A stretch of 64,000 bases of DNA from Myoxocephalus aenaeus (Eukaryota; Chordata; Actinopteri; Perciformes; Cottidae), in contig JBAMJR010000031.1 in NCBI GenBank assembly GCA_038501785.1, forward strand, positions 6,718,501 to 6,782,500, given 5' to 3'. The notes below the pieces were generated by a model. It worked only from the letters and a program-made list of their open reading frames with translations. It was not told where the DNA came from and made no database searches. Both the position numbers and the translations under genes were made by a program. The number at the start of each line of letters is the position of its first letter. Positions within the stretch are counted from its first letter, which is position 1. Positions 40,299 through 52,894 of this stretch are shown piece after piece.

Positions 40299-42275
40299 CT
40301 GAAATGTATGTGACGGCATTCTGACCCAATGACCAGAGTTTCTTGATCAGGACTTTGTCTTCTTGTAGGTCTGCTGTGCACCCAACAAGGATGGTTGGCA
40401 ATCTATCACAGAAATGCTCAGCGTACCACTGAAAGATATTGAGCACAGTGCAAATGGTATTTTTGAAGAAGCACAAACTGCAAAGTGATTATAACGCATA
40501 GGTCAAGACAGGAGATTCAATTCAATTCAGTTTATTTTGTATAGCCCAAAATCACAAATTTGCCTCGGAGGGTTTTACAATCTGTACACGTACAACATTC
40601 CTGTCCTGGGACCTCACATCAGATCAGGAAAAACTCCCCCAAAAAAATAGAAAAAAATCTTTCACAGGGAAAAAAGGCAAGAAAAGCTTCGGGAGAGCAA
40701 CAGAGGAGGATCCCTCTCCCCGGATGGACAGAAGCAATAGATGTCATGTGTACAGAATGAACAACGTAACAGAGTTACAGCACATTCAATGAATATGACA
40801 GAAATTATTCATGTAATGAGAAGGCATGGACCACAATCCAGATAACCACGATCCATGTCAGCAGAAGGAGGTAGAGAGGCGGGGCATCAGCAGGGCCATG
40901 GAAAGGAGGCAGGACCGGCTCCAGACAGCCACGATCCATGGAAACTTGAGGCGAGGAAGCACAGAGGCTCCCAGGAAAAGTGGAGTTAGTAATGTGCATT
41001 GAAAAGGCATTAATTCACCCAGAAGGAGAGAGAGAAGAGGAAAGAGGAGCTCAGTGAATCCTAAGATGTCCCCCAGCAGCCTAAGCCTATAGCAGCACTT
41101 CTGAAAATTCAAGAACTTGGGGGGACTCTCTGACGGAATAACGGGGTGAATCGCGAGGGGAGTTGTCAGACTCTCCCTCTCCTGACGGAGCCAGCCCTAA
41201 CTATAAACCTGAGCCAGCCCTAACTATAAATCTGGGCCAGCCCTAACTATAAGCGCTATCAAAGAGGAAAGTCTTAAGTCTACTCTTAAATGAGGTGACT
41301 GCCCCTCGGACTGAAAGTGGAAGGTGGTTCCACAGAAGAGGAGCTTGATAACTGAAAGCTCTGGCTCCAATCCTACTTTTTAAGACTCTGGGAACCACAA
41401 GTAGCCCGGCATTCAGGGAGCGCAGCTCTCTAGTGGGGTAACATGGCACTCTAAGCTTCTTAAGATATGATGGTGCATCACCAGTTAAGGCTTTGTAGCT
41501 GAGGAGAAGGATTTTAAATATGATTCTCGATCTTACAGGAAGCCAGTGGAGAGCAGCTAATACAGGAGAGCTCATCCCAGTCAGATGTTGAGAAACTGAG
41601 AGAGTGTGATTGTTCTTCTTTGGGGACTTAATACCCCGAGAAAAGGAATTGGGATAATTGAGGTGAAAGTGAATTCACATCAACCCTGATATCTTCCTCC
41701 AATCAGAACAACAAACACTGAAGACACAACTTAAAAATAATTTTATGAAGACATTTTTTAAGCTTGAACGACACATTACATTGTAGCAGATCAACACCCC
41801 GTTAACACTGTTGTAGGAGAAAGGCCGCAGGTCCTCTTGACCTGTTATTGACAACATGTCCAACAATGTCAGAACTATGGCTGCCAAAGCCCTCCACTAT
41901 TTTAAGCTTTCAGAATAAATCAAAAATAAATAAATGCAGTGTCATAGAGATGGAGCCAAAACTGTTGCCCTCAATACCTCATATGTAACACTTTTGTCAA
42001 ACACAAATGGAGTATGTTCCTAATTTGTATTTATTTATTCAGTCCCCGATTATAAACATGTAATTATGTTTAGAATTAATTCTGCCAACATACCTACTTT
42101 GAGATAAAAAATACAGAAAATACAGGAGCTAAGTATAATTAGCTAAGTATAATTGAGCCATTATTTTGTATTACTTACCTCTGGAAAGACTCCTTTAGTG
42201 TAAACTGAGTGTCAGGAGGTTTTCCCAGAACCCTTGTCTCCTACAATAACAACTTGAATTCCTCTTGCTGGCTGG
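40299..42275 (-). pseudogene. rhof: rhof-like Rho GTPase, decayed (unitary or ohnologue pseudogene)
   Basis: Four exon relics lie in order on the minus strand. (a) 42179-42275: P-loop exon, IQVVIVGDKGSGKTS, then a TGA at 42212-42214 where Leu is expected, then VYTKGVFPE and an intact GTAAGT donor. (b) 41935-42019: EHTPFVFDKS resembles the switch I region; LYDTA at its end is in another frame (a one-base shift), and the donor is lost. (c) 41741-41841: GQED-LRPFSYNSVNGVLICY, with the switch II Tyr-Asp-Arg deleted and no GT at the expected donor. (d) 40299-40428: WYAEHFCDRLPTILVGCTAD, then LQEDKVLIKKLWSLGQNAVT, in frame with good splice sites. The last exon is not found, and orai1 transcription ends 220 bases away. 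Human RHOF sits between ORAI1 and SETD1B, which supports the identity. A LINE insertion at 40515-41590 lies inside. Confidence 0.85.
40515..41590 (-). mobile_element. 5'-truncated LINE with C-terminal ORF2 fragment, inside the rhof pseudogene
   Basis: On the minus strand, 41575-41243 reads LAALHWLPVRSRIIFKILLL, SYKALTGDAPSYLKKL, and later LWNHLPLSVRGAVTSFKSRL. This is the conserved C-terminus of many fish non-LTR retrotransposons. It is followed by a 3' UTR reaching the GAATTGAATT-type tail at about 40515 (TTCAATTCAATTCAG on the plus strand). Small GCC-AGCCCTAACTATAAAC tandem copies occur at about 41188-41250. The exact clade was not determined. Confidence 0.8.
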
Positions 42276-42299
42276 TGTTTCCTCTCCTCATCCTTTTTG

Positions 42300-43551
42300 G
42301 GTCATATTTTGTGAAAAGACAGACGGGGAGGGATGCTCGCAGTGACTGTTTGTCCTGGCAGTGTACATACTGTAGAGATAACCTAGAGATAAACAGACAT
42401 GTGAGTGCAGCATTAGCTAGTAGATAAAAATCTGACAAAGTAATATGTGCATCAGCATGGAGGCGTAGGAAATAAAACGGTTTGAAAATGCTTTCTGGAA
42501 CATTCACACCTTGAACACCAGTAAAAAGTCCAGCCTTCTGTTAATGCACTGCTCCCCCCTCTGTCTGAATATCTAAAGTATTTAAACAGCCTCACATACA
42601 ACTTAAACATAGCCAATTAATATATCTGTATATTCAATTATCTATATCTAGTACCGTCATACATAAACAGTACACTATATATAATATAATATTTTGTATA
42701 TATTCCAAAATATAACACACATTTGAGTATGTGACATACATGTTATATTATAAACATATGTCACATACTCATATCTGTATTATATTTTTCATAATACGCT
42801 TGCATTTTATTTATTCATCTATATATAAATTAATTCTCCGAAGAAACTCTACTTTGCCTCTTTTTCATTTGTATTAAAAGACTAACATATTTTTAAATCA
42901 TCTATTTCATTATATTTCGTTTTATTGTATTTATAAGGGACCATGTTCAATATATTGATTTAAGCCTACTTGTTGCCATTCGATGTAATAACAGAGTAAT
43001 TGTCTGTAGTCGTGGCTTAAACATGTCATTATGATAATTATTCATGTACATCCATATAACTTTGACTTTTTCGTCATGGATCCTCTACAAAGGATTGTAT
43101 TATGAACTCCCAAAGGTGCATGGAAACACACCTGTCGCCTCTTAATCCACCTTCCTCAAACGGTTTGTATTCTTCCGCCTCACCGAAGGATCTATATTCC
43201 GTCTCTGTCTCCGGGCGGATGGATCCGATGTCCAACCTGTGCGACTAAGTGTGCAAACACCGAAAATCACAGCAGCTTTTCCACAATGTTGCTCCACCAA
43301 AGGACACAACTTTTGTACAGGTACGCAAGATACAATTGTTTTGTTCGACTTAACTTTGAGTATTTTGACGTGTTCCATGTCACAACCGGTTATCTTTGAG
43401 AAAAGGATAACGTTACAGGTGATCCTCTCCATCACCTGTTGGGGCGTGTTACCCTCCAGTGGCGGACGAAAAGTAAGCTAGCGAACAGCTATATTTATCG
43501 CGCTCGCAATGACACCTCATTGTGTTGTTTTTCCAGGTTTTGACGAATGTA
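42300..43551. promoter_or_regulatory. Intergenic region and setd1b 5' UTR
   Basis: 42540-43060 is very AT-rich with no feature that I can name. From about 43130 the composition becomes GC-richer, with CpGs near 43195-43260, consistent with the setd1b promoter. A likely 5' non-coding exon ends at 43472 (AA followed by GTAAGC). A very short intron of about 64 bp then runs to the TTTTTCCAG acceptor ending at 43536, 15 bases before the start codon. Confidence 0.5.
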
Positions 43552-46500
43552 ATGGAAAGCGAACAACCGACTACTGAGAGAGAGACCCCGCCCCAGCACT
43601 GGAGAAGTTGCAAGTTGATTATTGACCCCGCATTGACAAAAGGACTGTACAAAGTGTACCGTTATGATGGACAACAGTTCAACATACCCGTGAGCACTTT
43701 GCAATATCTGTGTATTGTCTGTCTTTCGCAGATAATTGCTTTTCAGCGCACTTTCCCGCTTTAATAATGCGCCTTTCCATTATAATGGCGGGTGTTGTTT
43801 ACTCCAACAGGTGGAGGACTTAGGTCTGTTTCCTGTGGAGACAGTCAGAGATCCCCGCGTCTGCCGCCTGTGGAGCAAATGCAGCAAGACTGACCTTTTG
43901 ATTTCTAAATTTAAGGTAATCTTTATAGACATCATATTAATCATTACAGATACATAATACATAATAATAATAATAATAATAATACATGTTGTTTACCTAT
44001 GTCCTTTCAGCTTGATGAATGGTATGTTGGCCCTGTTCCTCCCAAAGAAGTGACGTTTTCCAGGTTGAATGACAATGTGAGGGCGACGTTCTTGACTACT
44101 ATGTGCAATAAATATGGGAACATTGAAGACGTGGAGATATTTTACAATCCTAAGAACAAGAAGCATTTAGGGATCGCAAAGGTCGTCTTCGACACGGTGC
44201 GGGCCGCAAAAGACGCTGTTCAGCACCTCCATGAGACGTCAGTGATGGGAAATATTATTCATGTGGAAATTGATCCTAAAGGTAATTAATTAGGAAGAAC
44301 TAGCACGTTGTTATGCATTGAAAGTATACGTAAATATGAATTTAGCTGAATTTGTTGATGGATAGTAACATGCAACCTTCCTCAGGAGAAAACAGAGCGC
44401 GGTATCTTCAGCTCCTTTTGCGCGGCCTTTATACTCCTTGGACGCTGCCAGTGGGAGGCAATGAGCGAGCTGTTCAAAGCTTAATCGACAGTTTGCTGGT
44501 AAAGATTTTAAAGCTGCGTATAATTGTGAAGTAATCGTATCTTCAATATCTATAAACCAGCAGTTAAATTAATATTTATTTTCGGGATAATATTTCTCAG
44601 CGGCTATCTTGTTTCCTTTTTATTATCCATCTCTTACAGGCCAGCACAGCCACACAGCGACGAGGGAGTATCTACAGCCTGACCAGCATCGCCACACCCC
44701 TCTCTCTGGACACAGCCTATTCCAGTATTTGGCAGGACACACCGGGCAGCTTTGGGCTTACACCACGTTCTCAGGGAACCCCCCATACTCCTTACTTGTC
44801 TGCAACTCCTCTGTCCCAGGACTCTTGCTACTCCAGTCTTCAGGCAACTCCAGTCCTGCAAGGGGAGCCCTCCACCTACAGTGTTCACAAACCTTTAAGA
44901 CGTGAGCTCTGCCATCGTAAACCTGCAAGGTACCACAGGGAATCCGGTGAAGTCTCAGATTTCAACTTTATTTTGACGCATTGCCAACCACAGGCCCCAC
45001 ACCCCGCCTCTTCCCAAATACAAACTAGCAGCCAGCAACTTGCTCTGTGGGGTCACAATGCACAATCTTCTTCTCACAGTAATGCAGAAGCTTCCTTTGA
45101 CCTTGCCTCCCCCTGTCAGGAGTCCAGAGATGTGGTCGGCACTACCTCTCAGGCTTTACATCCAAACTGCAATTCTTTTAGCCTCGTGAGCATTGATTTC
45201 ACAGTCGACCGGCAGACGGCAGCATCCTCCCCACCTGATGACCATGCATGCATAACAGATGTATCTTCATCTGCTGGTAACTGTTCCTCTAGTAGCCCTC
45301 AGCCAGAGGTAGAGAGTTTGGACTCACGCATAGAAAGTTTGCTGATAAACACCCAGATTTCTGACTCTTCAAACTTTGATAGAAAGACTTATGAGCTTGA
45401 CTCTCAGGATAGCCCGACTTCACCTTGCTCTGCCAATACCTCCCCTTTCTCGGATGACTCACCTGTTGGCACTCTGACTTCTTGTGACTTTACAACTATC
45501 CACCAGCGCGCCTACAAAGATCTGTTGGATGTCAGACCAACATCGCTCATTGAAAATGAAGAGGATGAAACTACTCAAGCTGTTATGTTTTTAACAAGAA
45601 ACTCAGAGTCTCCATCTGATCTCCCACATTTTGAAAGGAAGGATCATGCAAACAACGAAAAAGAGGAAGAAAGGTTCAAGTCATTTTCATGTCCAGAGGT
45701 AACTCCTCCAGATCTTTACATAAGCAAATTATGAAAATAAAAGTAATAGTTATTATGTTGGTATAAAAGTATTTATGTTGTGCCACAAATTTGTCACTTA
45801 AATTTGTTTGTGACATTCTCAGGACCGCCATGCAGCGAATGAGAATAAGGAGCACTCAAATAACAGACCTTCCAGAGCGTTGACACCTGCAACACAGATC
45901 TCCTTTCTTCCTCAGCCACTGTCAGTTTCTCTTAATAGCACTACTCAACTCTGTACCTCCAGACCTCCTCCTGCCATTACATCTGGGCGCTTTCATCCAC
46001 CAGCCACCCCTTTCCCTTTCCCCATTCCTCCCTTTCCCCCATCTATTCCACCTGGCCCACCTCGCCTGCCAAATGGCACCATCCCCATCCCACCTCCAGG
46101 TTGGATCCCACCTCCAGGCTATTACACCGGCATCTCCATTCCTCCTCCACCTTTTCCAGCTCCACCATCTATTCCTCGTGCACCAACTTTTCTTCGACCC
46201 CCTCCAGGTTTGATGGTGCTGCCCTCTGTTCCACCCTCTGTGCACACCTACCCCTTACCCATGCACCCTGCAGTCCCTTTGGATAAGGGAAATCCAGTGC
46301 CTGGCAGTGCACCCTTCCCATTCCCTGGACCACCCTGGCTTGCTCCACATTTTCTCAGGTTTAACCCCTTTGTGCCACCACCAGAATACCCGCTTGTTCG
46401 GGAAAACCCTCACAAGATCACGATAGATAAAGTTTTAGAAGTCGTCATGGATGAACTGAAGTCAATCATTAAGAAGGACATGACACGTAGAATGATTGAA

Positions 46501-49500
46501 GGGACCGCTTTCAAGGCATTTGAGGACTGGTGGGACGGCCAAGAAAAGAAAACAAAGGTAAGTTCTTTAATATCTCATAAAGTGGTTCATGAAATGAAGA
46601 AAAAATGTCTGTGACCTTGTGAAGCCATTAGGTTCATTGTTATTGTTGTGTAATTCCCAAGACACAAGTATGTCCTTCGAAAAGTGGAGTAGCAAGTGTT
46701 GACAAGAGGAACAAACTAATAAATCCCCCCAGTCACATCAGTGGCCAGGGCAAAAAACCTCCACTGCCCTCCTTCAAGGTAAACATTTTTTTTTACTGTT
46801 ATATGAAACACATCACAATTCATCCTCCGAGTGATGCATACATTAATGTAATGGAAAATAACATGTTATGCAGGTGAAAAGGAAAAGAGCTGATGATACT
46901 GCTGTATCAGAAGAGATAGAAAATGGGTTGTGTTCGACTCATGAAAGCTCAGGTTTGTGCTTTATTAACCCTCATTTACTACATTACAACTAATTTGCCT
47001 ATTCTATAATCTAGCTTGGTCAACTGTGTTGCTCTCTTTTCCATGAAGATGTGAAACAGGGGGATGACAGAGTGAGACCTGCACCTGAGAGAGCCAAACG
47101 CAGACATGCAAGACCACATGGGCTTGACAGTGATAATGATGATGAAGGGAAAGATGAAGATAACACACTTCAAGACGATGAAACAACGTCAGACAAAGTG
47201 GAGGTGATTGTGCCAGTCGATGAGGATCCTCAAAATCTGGTGAATAGGGATTTTGAACAAAAGATTATTACAAAAGAAGCCTGTAGTTCAGAGCCAATAA
47301 TTTGTTTTCAGTTCTTATTAAAAAAATCAGCTATCAAATGAATTAAATCACGTCTTGATCGGCTCTGATCGGTTACAAAAAGTTGAAAATGATTGACTTT
47401 ACTCGTACAAAGTATCAATGTGATAAACTATAGTATATGTGCTTAAATATGACATTTTTAAGATTATATAATATAACTTTTCCTCTAATTAGTGTGACAG
47501 AGATGTTGATGGCGATGATGACGGTAATCACCCTGAGGAAGAAAAGGAGTTGGCACAAAAACACACAGAGGATAACGATGCTGTCATCTTCCAAACTAGT
47601 GATGAAGTGCAGTGCTTAGGTAGCGGTACGTTAAAAGGTCATACAGTTTGAACATTGAACACTTTTGAATATTCACATACCGATGAGTAAATATGTTCTT
47701 TCTTTTTTCAATTAAAGATACTTTTTCAGCGAGCAGCTCCACAGAGGAAAGTGAGTACTCGTCAGACTTCGACTCCTCTGACTCGTTCTCAGAGAGCTTT
47801 GAGGACCCGTTCTACTCTGACCTCAGTCTGGACGATGAAGAAATGGAGGAGGACGGTGACCGGTCTGGTGTGTGTATTGTCATATCGTCAGATGAAGAGT
47901 CAATGGAACTCGAGCCCCCCGTCAGCCCGTCAGCTCCGCTAACCCCTGGTGCTCAGCTGGAGCTGGGCCTTCAGGGCTGGTCCGATCCATTTCATAAGGA
48001 GGAAACGGAGGAGAACCAGTACACATCCTGTCAACAAGACACCTGTGACTTGGATGTCATGATCGAGCTCCAAACCAGCGACCCCCAGAACCATCTACGG
48101 TCCCCGTTACCTATAGGACGTCCAGGTGCTGTATAGTAGAAGATTGAAATAATTGATAACTCTTTATAATAACCATCATCAATAATTGTTAAATTGATAG
48201 TTAATCAAACTTTTGTTCATAGTTATTTTACTGTTAACAAACAAGATTATTAGTAATGCTATGATTTATGTTATTTTAACAGTTTTATATACTTTATTAA
48301 GTGTTTGTTAACCACATTAACAGTATTTGGATGAACATTATACAGTTGCAACTGCTGATGACACATTGTCAAATGGTTAATAAATACTTTGTAAAACATA
48401 AACATTATTTAGATAGATGGATAGATAGACAATACATTGTCAATGGTTAATAATTAGTTTCTAGTCCAGCTTTCTAAGTCATGTTTAGAAATGTTGTACA
48501 AATTATTACTTAAAGGTTTACAAATAATTTGGTAATCATTAACACATACTTAATATAGTATATTAAATGTTATAATGTGTGTGCAACAACAAACTCTTCA
48601 AATATTTTACTAATATAATCCCAATGTAATTGTTGTCATCTCTAATCAGCTATTTATGTAAAGTTTATCCCATTTGTAATTTGATGGTTTTTGTAACATG
48701 TAAACATTACTGTTTCAAGTAGATCACAATTTTCTGGCTCCTAAATGGGGCCAAAATCAAAAGTAAAGGTTTGACAGATATTGTTTGACATAGGTATTAA
48801 GTATTAATCCTCAATGCACACGATTGTCATGTTTACCGATAGTTCTCGTAACTTTGGTGTGAATGTCATTAGTGTTGCAGGTATTTTTAGTAAGTAGGTA
48901 TTGTAAGTAGATGTAAGTATTGGACAAAAACAAATGTTCACCTAATGATGGTGCCAGATGAAAAGGCAGAGGCTCAAAGTATTACAATTTATCCTCTGGT
49001 GTGTACACAGTTTCACTGTAAATTGTGTGAACAACAACAATAACAAAAGTATTGAGAGAAAATGGTGGTGAAAGTATGATTTTGTAATATGTTGTTCTTA
49101 TTTCTATGTGTAGCAGCAGAGCTACACCTTGATGTTGAGATGGAAAGCCCTGACTGGACGGAAGAGTCATTTGGGAACATAGAAAACCTGAGGCCTCTTA
49201 CCCCTACTGGCTGCTTTCTGGACAGTGACCCTGACCTTCTGATTAGAAGCAAACCCACATCCCCGGCTGAGGAGGAGGTGGAACGACCACAAACACCAGG
49301 CAAAGGGATAGTGACTGAACTGGAAAGTGAAGACTCAGCAGATGAAGTCTACACCGTCTCTCCAACAGGCACCAAGCTCAATCCAGCTCCCCGGGCCTCG
49401 TACCCATCATACCAGGATATGCCCAAAACTCCTGGTAGAGAGGATGGATGTGGATGGACACAGTATAGCTCTGGTAGAGCTCCAGCAACACCCGGCAGAG

Positions 49501-51097
49501 AGACAACCATGTCATCAGGTAGCTCAGTGATGTGCCCAACTCTTTGTAGCCCACCTCCTGTGCCATACCTGTCTAGCAATCTGTATACTACAGCCCCAAA
49601 GACTCCTGGAAGAGACATCATCCTACCCCGAAGAGCCATAGTCCACAGGAGGAAAACACACATTGTGACGACCTTTCAGCCCCCGTTACATGATTCTCTG
49701 GGATGCTCTCCCATCCCAGTGTCTTCTCCATGCAGCCTCTCTGAGTCGTCATCTGACTCTGCTGATGAAAAGGGCATCTGGATCAATTCCTGTGTGAAAA
49801 AGAAGCCCCTGCAGGGACTGGAGAACATGCCTGGGCTTCTGGATGAGGGGAACAGTAGAGAGACAGACAGATCCTCATTCAGGAGAAAACAGTGGAAGAG
49901 GCTAAAGAGGAGGTGGAGAATCCATCATCGGCAGAGATCACTGAAAAGAATCAATGGTTCTCTTCCCTCTCACAGTCATCTTCACAGGTGGCGTTCACTG
50001 TGTGAGGAGAGGAGGATACTTCATAGTGTTTGGAAGGAGGGCCTGGATGAAGAAGATGAAAGGCTGCTGCAGTGTACATATGAGAGGCTGCAAGTGCAGA
50101 ATAATGGCTTTGGGTGGATCAGTGACACCCTGTGGATACCTCACCCTCATATCCTTTTCATGTTGAAATTTAATGAGATCAAAGTGAGTTTACAGAAAGT
50201 AAACTCAGTAACTGATAATGTATTAATAGATTTGATCATCGTCCTATTCACAAATGACTGAAATGGAATCCCTAATTTAACATGTTTTTTTAATCCTAAT
50301 ATTAAAGAAAAATAAATCCTAACAATTAAATACTGTACATCGTAGGGAAAGCCAATCTAATGTTGTAGTTAAGTATCAAGTGTACAGCTGTTGCATATTC
50401 CTTGGAAGGGTTGCCATTGAGACATCAATTTACACATAAATAATGAATTCAGATAAACCAGTAACCTTATGTGCTTGACACACAGTATTGTAAATAATCT
50501 GTGCTTTACATCCTTAACTGCTGCTCACTGACTAAAGTCCTCACAGAGAAGAGTGGGGAACAGAAATCCTGGCAGCCAAAACACCGGACCGGCTCTGCTC
50601 GCAGTGAAGGATTCTACAAAATTAGCAAGAAAGATAAAATGAAATACCTCAACAACACAAAGCTCGCCTCTGAGCTTCCATCTACAAGTACTCAGGTATT
50701 AATGAGGGGAAACTGTGAGGATCTCTTTGCCTAGTTTATTCCATTCAGTGCTTAATATCAACATATATTTCACCAGGGAACGTGCATCCCAGCCCGGCAA
50801 TCGATCTCAGTGCGTGCTGGATCTGACTTCAGGTCTGAACAGCGTCGCCTGCTGTCCTCGTTCAGCTGTGATAGTGACCTGGTCAAGTTCAACCAGCTGA
50901 AGGTAAATTAGATTAAATAATTACCCTCAATTAAAAATAAACCTGCCAACAAAAAAAACGATTGTCAACTGCTAGCATTCCTAAACTGGTTTACTGCGCT
51001 TACTTTATTTATCTGAATAGAACAAACAACAATGGAACAATCTTTTATCAGTGTGCAAGTCCACATCTGTTTAATATAAATTTGGTTATATCTCATT

Positions 51098-51153
<56 letters not shown>

Positions 51154-51165
51154 AGTATATGTATG

Positions 51166-51204
<39 letters not shown>

Positions 51205-52894
51205 CCATTCAGATGGTTTCATTTGACAACAACAGTGAATGTTATCTGTTTGTTTTGCTCACAACACTGAGGGTCTGTCCAAATGCACAGACCTTGTTGT
51301 GGTCAGGATTGTCTAGCTGTGGTGGAAGACAGTAATTGACTGATTGCCGGAAAGGATTAAACTGTCATGTCAGCATTTGCTGAAGTTGAAGCCTGTTTTA
51401 ACAAATGGCACCTGCCTTATTTTGTCACGATATATATCAGTTCCGAAAGAAGAGGATTCGTTTCAGCCAGAGTCATATTCATGACTGGGGCCTGTTTGCA
51501 ATGGAGCCAATAGCAGCGGATGAGATGGTGATTGAGTATGTGGGCCAAGTCATCAGACAGGTAAGACAAACTTAAACTAATTACAAGGTTTGCAAATAAA
51601 TGCATAATGCACTCACCTTGGTAACAACATTGGTTTGGGTTTAAGAAATTGTAATTGAAATTGTCATTTCAGTGATCCAATATTGTTTCATAAAATAAGT
51701 GAAGCTTTAAACTGACTAGCGAACCTCAGTTAAATCAAAACAAAATCCAAATCTCAAGGCACCACCAGCAGTAGCGCCGGATTCATTTTAGAAGTAGAGG
51801 GGCCAAAAAGTGTGTGTGTGTGTGTGTGTGACCCTGTACATTTAATAACACAATATTTTATCGCTAATTTCTTTTCTGCTCTGGGCGCATCGCTGTCTCT
51901 CTCAAACCCAAAAAGGATGCTCTTATTTCAACGTGTTTCTCGTAATATGTATAGATATGGTCGCACCTAAACCTGGCTTCGGCCATTTTCACACGGAGTA
52001 GGCCTACTGCAAGCATCAAAGCTTGTGTGTGGCATTTTGCAAGTTGTTGTCTTAATCTACATTTGTTCGCTAAGCAGGACAGATGTGTAAAGTGGAAAGG
52101 CCCAAGGGGCTGGCAACCTGCTTTTATTATTGCACTAGGTTAGAGGGTCCATTTTACAATTTACAGCATTAGTTCTCTGAGAATCTATTTTTTTATATCC
52201 AAGCAGTATTGGTATTGTAACTGAAATAACTTTAATCAAATCCATATAGAGTTGAATTAGAAAACACATCGAATCGGGACTTTGAGAATGGGAAACGAAT
52301 TCACGAAATCCGTGGCAATATCCAGCCCTAGTAACAAATGACACTGACAAGCTTTTAAGCAATCCGCTTTCCCCCTGACTTGGCCCAGTGGGCCACTGGG
52401 ACCCACTGGTTATTCTGGGTACTTTCCAAGAGTGTGAGGAGGGTGAAAGTGATAAACAACACTCGCATGAATTGGCACATCTGTTTTCTTTCTCCCCAGG
52501 ACATCGCTGACATGAGGGAGCAGAGATACGAGGAGGAGGGCATTGGAAGCAGCTATTTGTTCCGGGTTGATCAGGACACCATCATTGATGCTACTAAATT
52601 TGGGAACTTAGCCAGGTTTATCAACCACAGCTGCAACGTGAGTTAGTGGTAGTGCTGTGGTTGGAGATAATAATTTGTCTCATAAGAGCGTTAATGCAAA
52701 ATACACTTTTTGTCTTGCAGCCCAACTGTTACGCAAAGATCATCACTGTGGAGTCTCAGAAGAAGATAGTGATATACTCCCGACAGCCGATACGCATCGA
52801 TGAAGAGATCACATATGACTACAAGTTTCCTATTGAGGAAACAAAGATTCCTTGTTTGTGTGGAGCAGATAGCTGCCGGGGCTCCTTGAACTAA
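43552..52894 (+). CDS. setd1b: Histone H3K4 methyltransferase SETD1B
   Basis: SETD1B is the catalytic subunit of a COMPASS complex. Exons: 43552-43689, 43811-43915, 44011-44281, 44386-44498, 44640-45698, 45823-46557, 46662-46778, 46874-46952, 47049 to 47203 (or 47239), 47493-47625, 47718-48125, 49114-50183, 50549-50695, 50777-50902, 51441-51560, 52500-52637 and 52721-52894; about 1,695 residues. The N-terminus (WRSCKLIIDPAL) leads into the RRM (EVTFSRLNDNVRATF; GIAKVVFDTVRAAKDAVQHL). Then come a Ser/Thr-rich region, a Pro-rich region ending in a conserved helix (DKVLEVVMDELKSIIKKDMT), acidic exons, TPGR motifs, and N-SET (GLDEEDERLLQCTYERLQ). The SET domain has WGLFAMEPIAADEMVIEYVG, FINHSCN, ITYDYKFPIE and the post-SET CLCGADSCRGSLN end. 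The borders of the exons at 47049 and 50549 are the least certain. Teleosts have two copies; which one is not resolved. Confidence 0.93.
48150..48640. repeat. AT-rich TTAATAA-type interspersed repeat in a setd1b intron
   Basis: The sequence repeatedly uses GGTTAATAA, TTGTTAAC and similar words (for example TGGTTAATAAATACTTTGTA) and resembles a widespread teleost non-coding repeat. It also includes a short GATA run near 48413-48430. Ends not located. Confidence 0.4.
48930..49000. repeat. Fragment of the same repeat family as 23090-23450
   Basis: The words CACCTAATGATGGTGCCAGA, TGAAAAGGCAGAGGCTCAAA and GTATTACAATTTATCCTCTG belong to the same common fish repeat as the copy at 23090-23450. It lies in the last part of the large setd1b intron. 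Confidence 0.5.
51099..51202. repeat. (GT)n followed by (AT)n microsatellite
   Basis: An uninterrupted GT run of about 50 bases is followed after a GTATGTATATGT transition by an AT run, inside the setd1b intron before the first SET-domain exon. Confidence 0.95.

Noticed and set aside
40222..40476. A complete small protein of 84 residues on the minus strand
   Set aside because: Its core is the fourth exon of the rhof relic, with an acceptor at 40429 and a donor at 40298. The apparent start lies in the intron and the tail is intron read-through.
45922..46245. Minus-strand frame rich in Trp and Arg
   Set aside because: It is the antisense shadow of the proline-rich setd1b exon (CCA/CCT codons read as TGG/AGG).
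51775..52140. Possible hAT insertion starting near CAGTAGCGCCGG in a setd1b intron
   Set aside because: The left end looks hAT-like, but no complementary right end or 8-bp duplication could be read.
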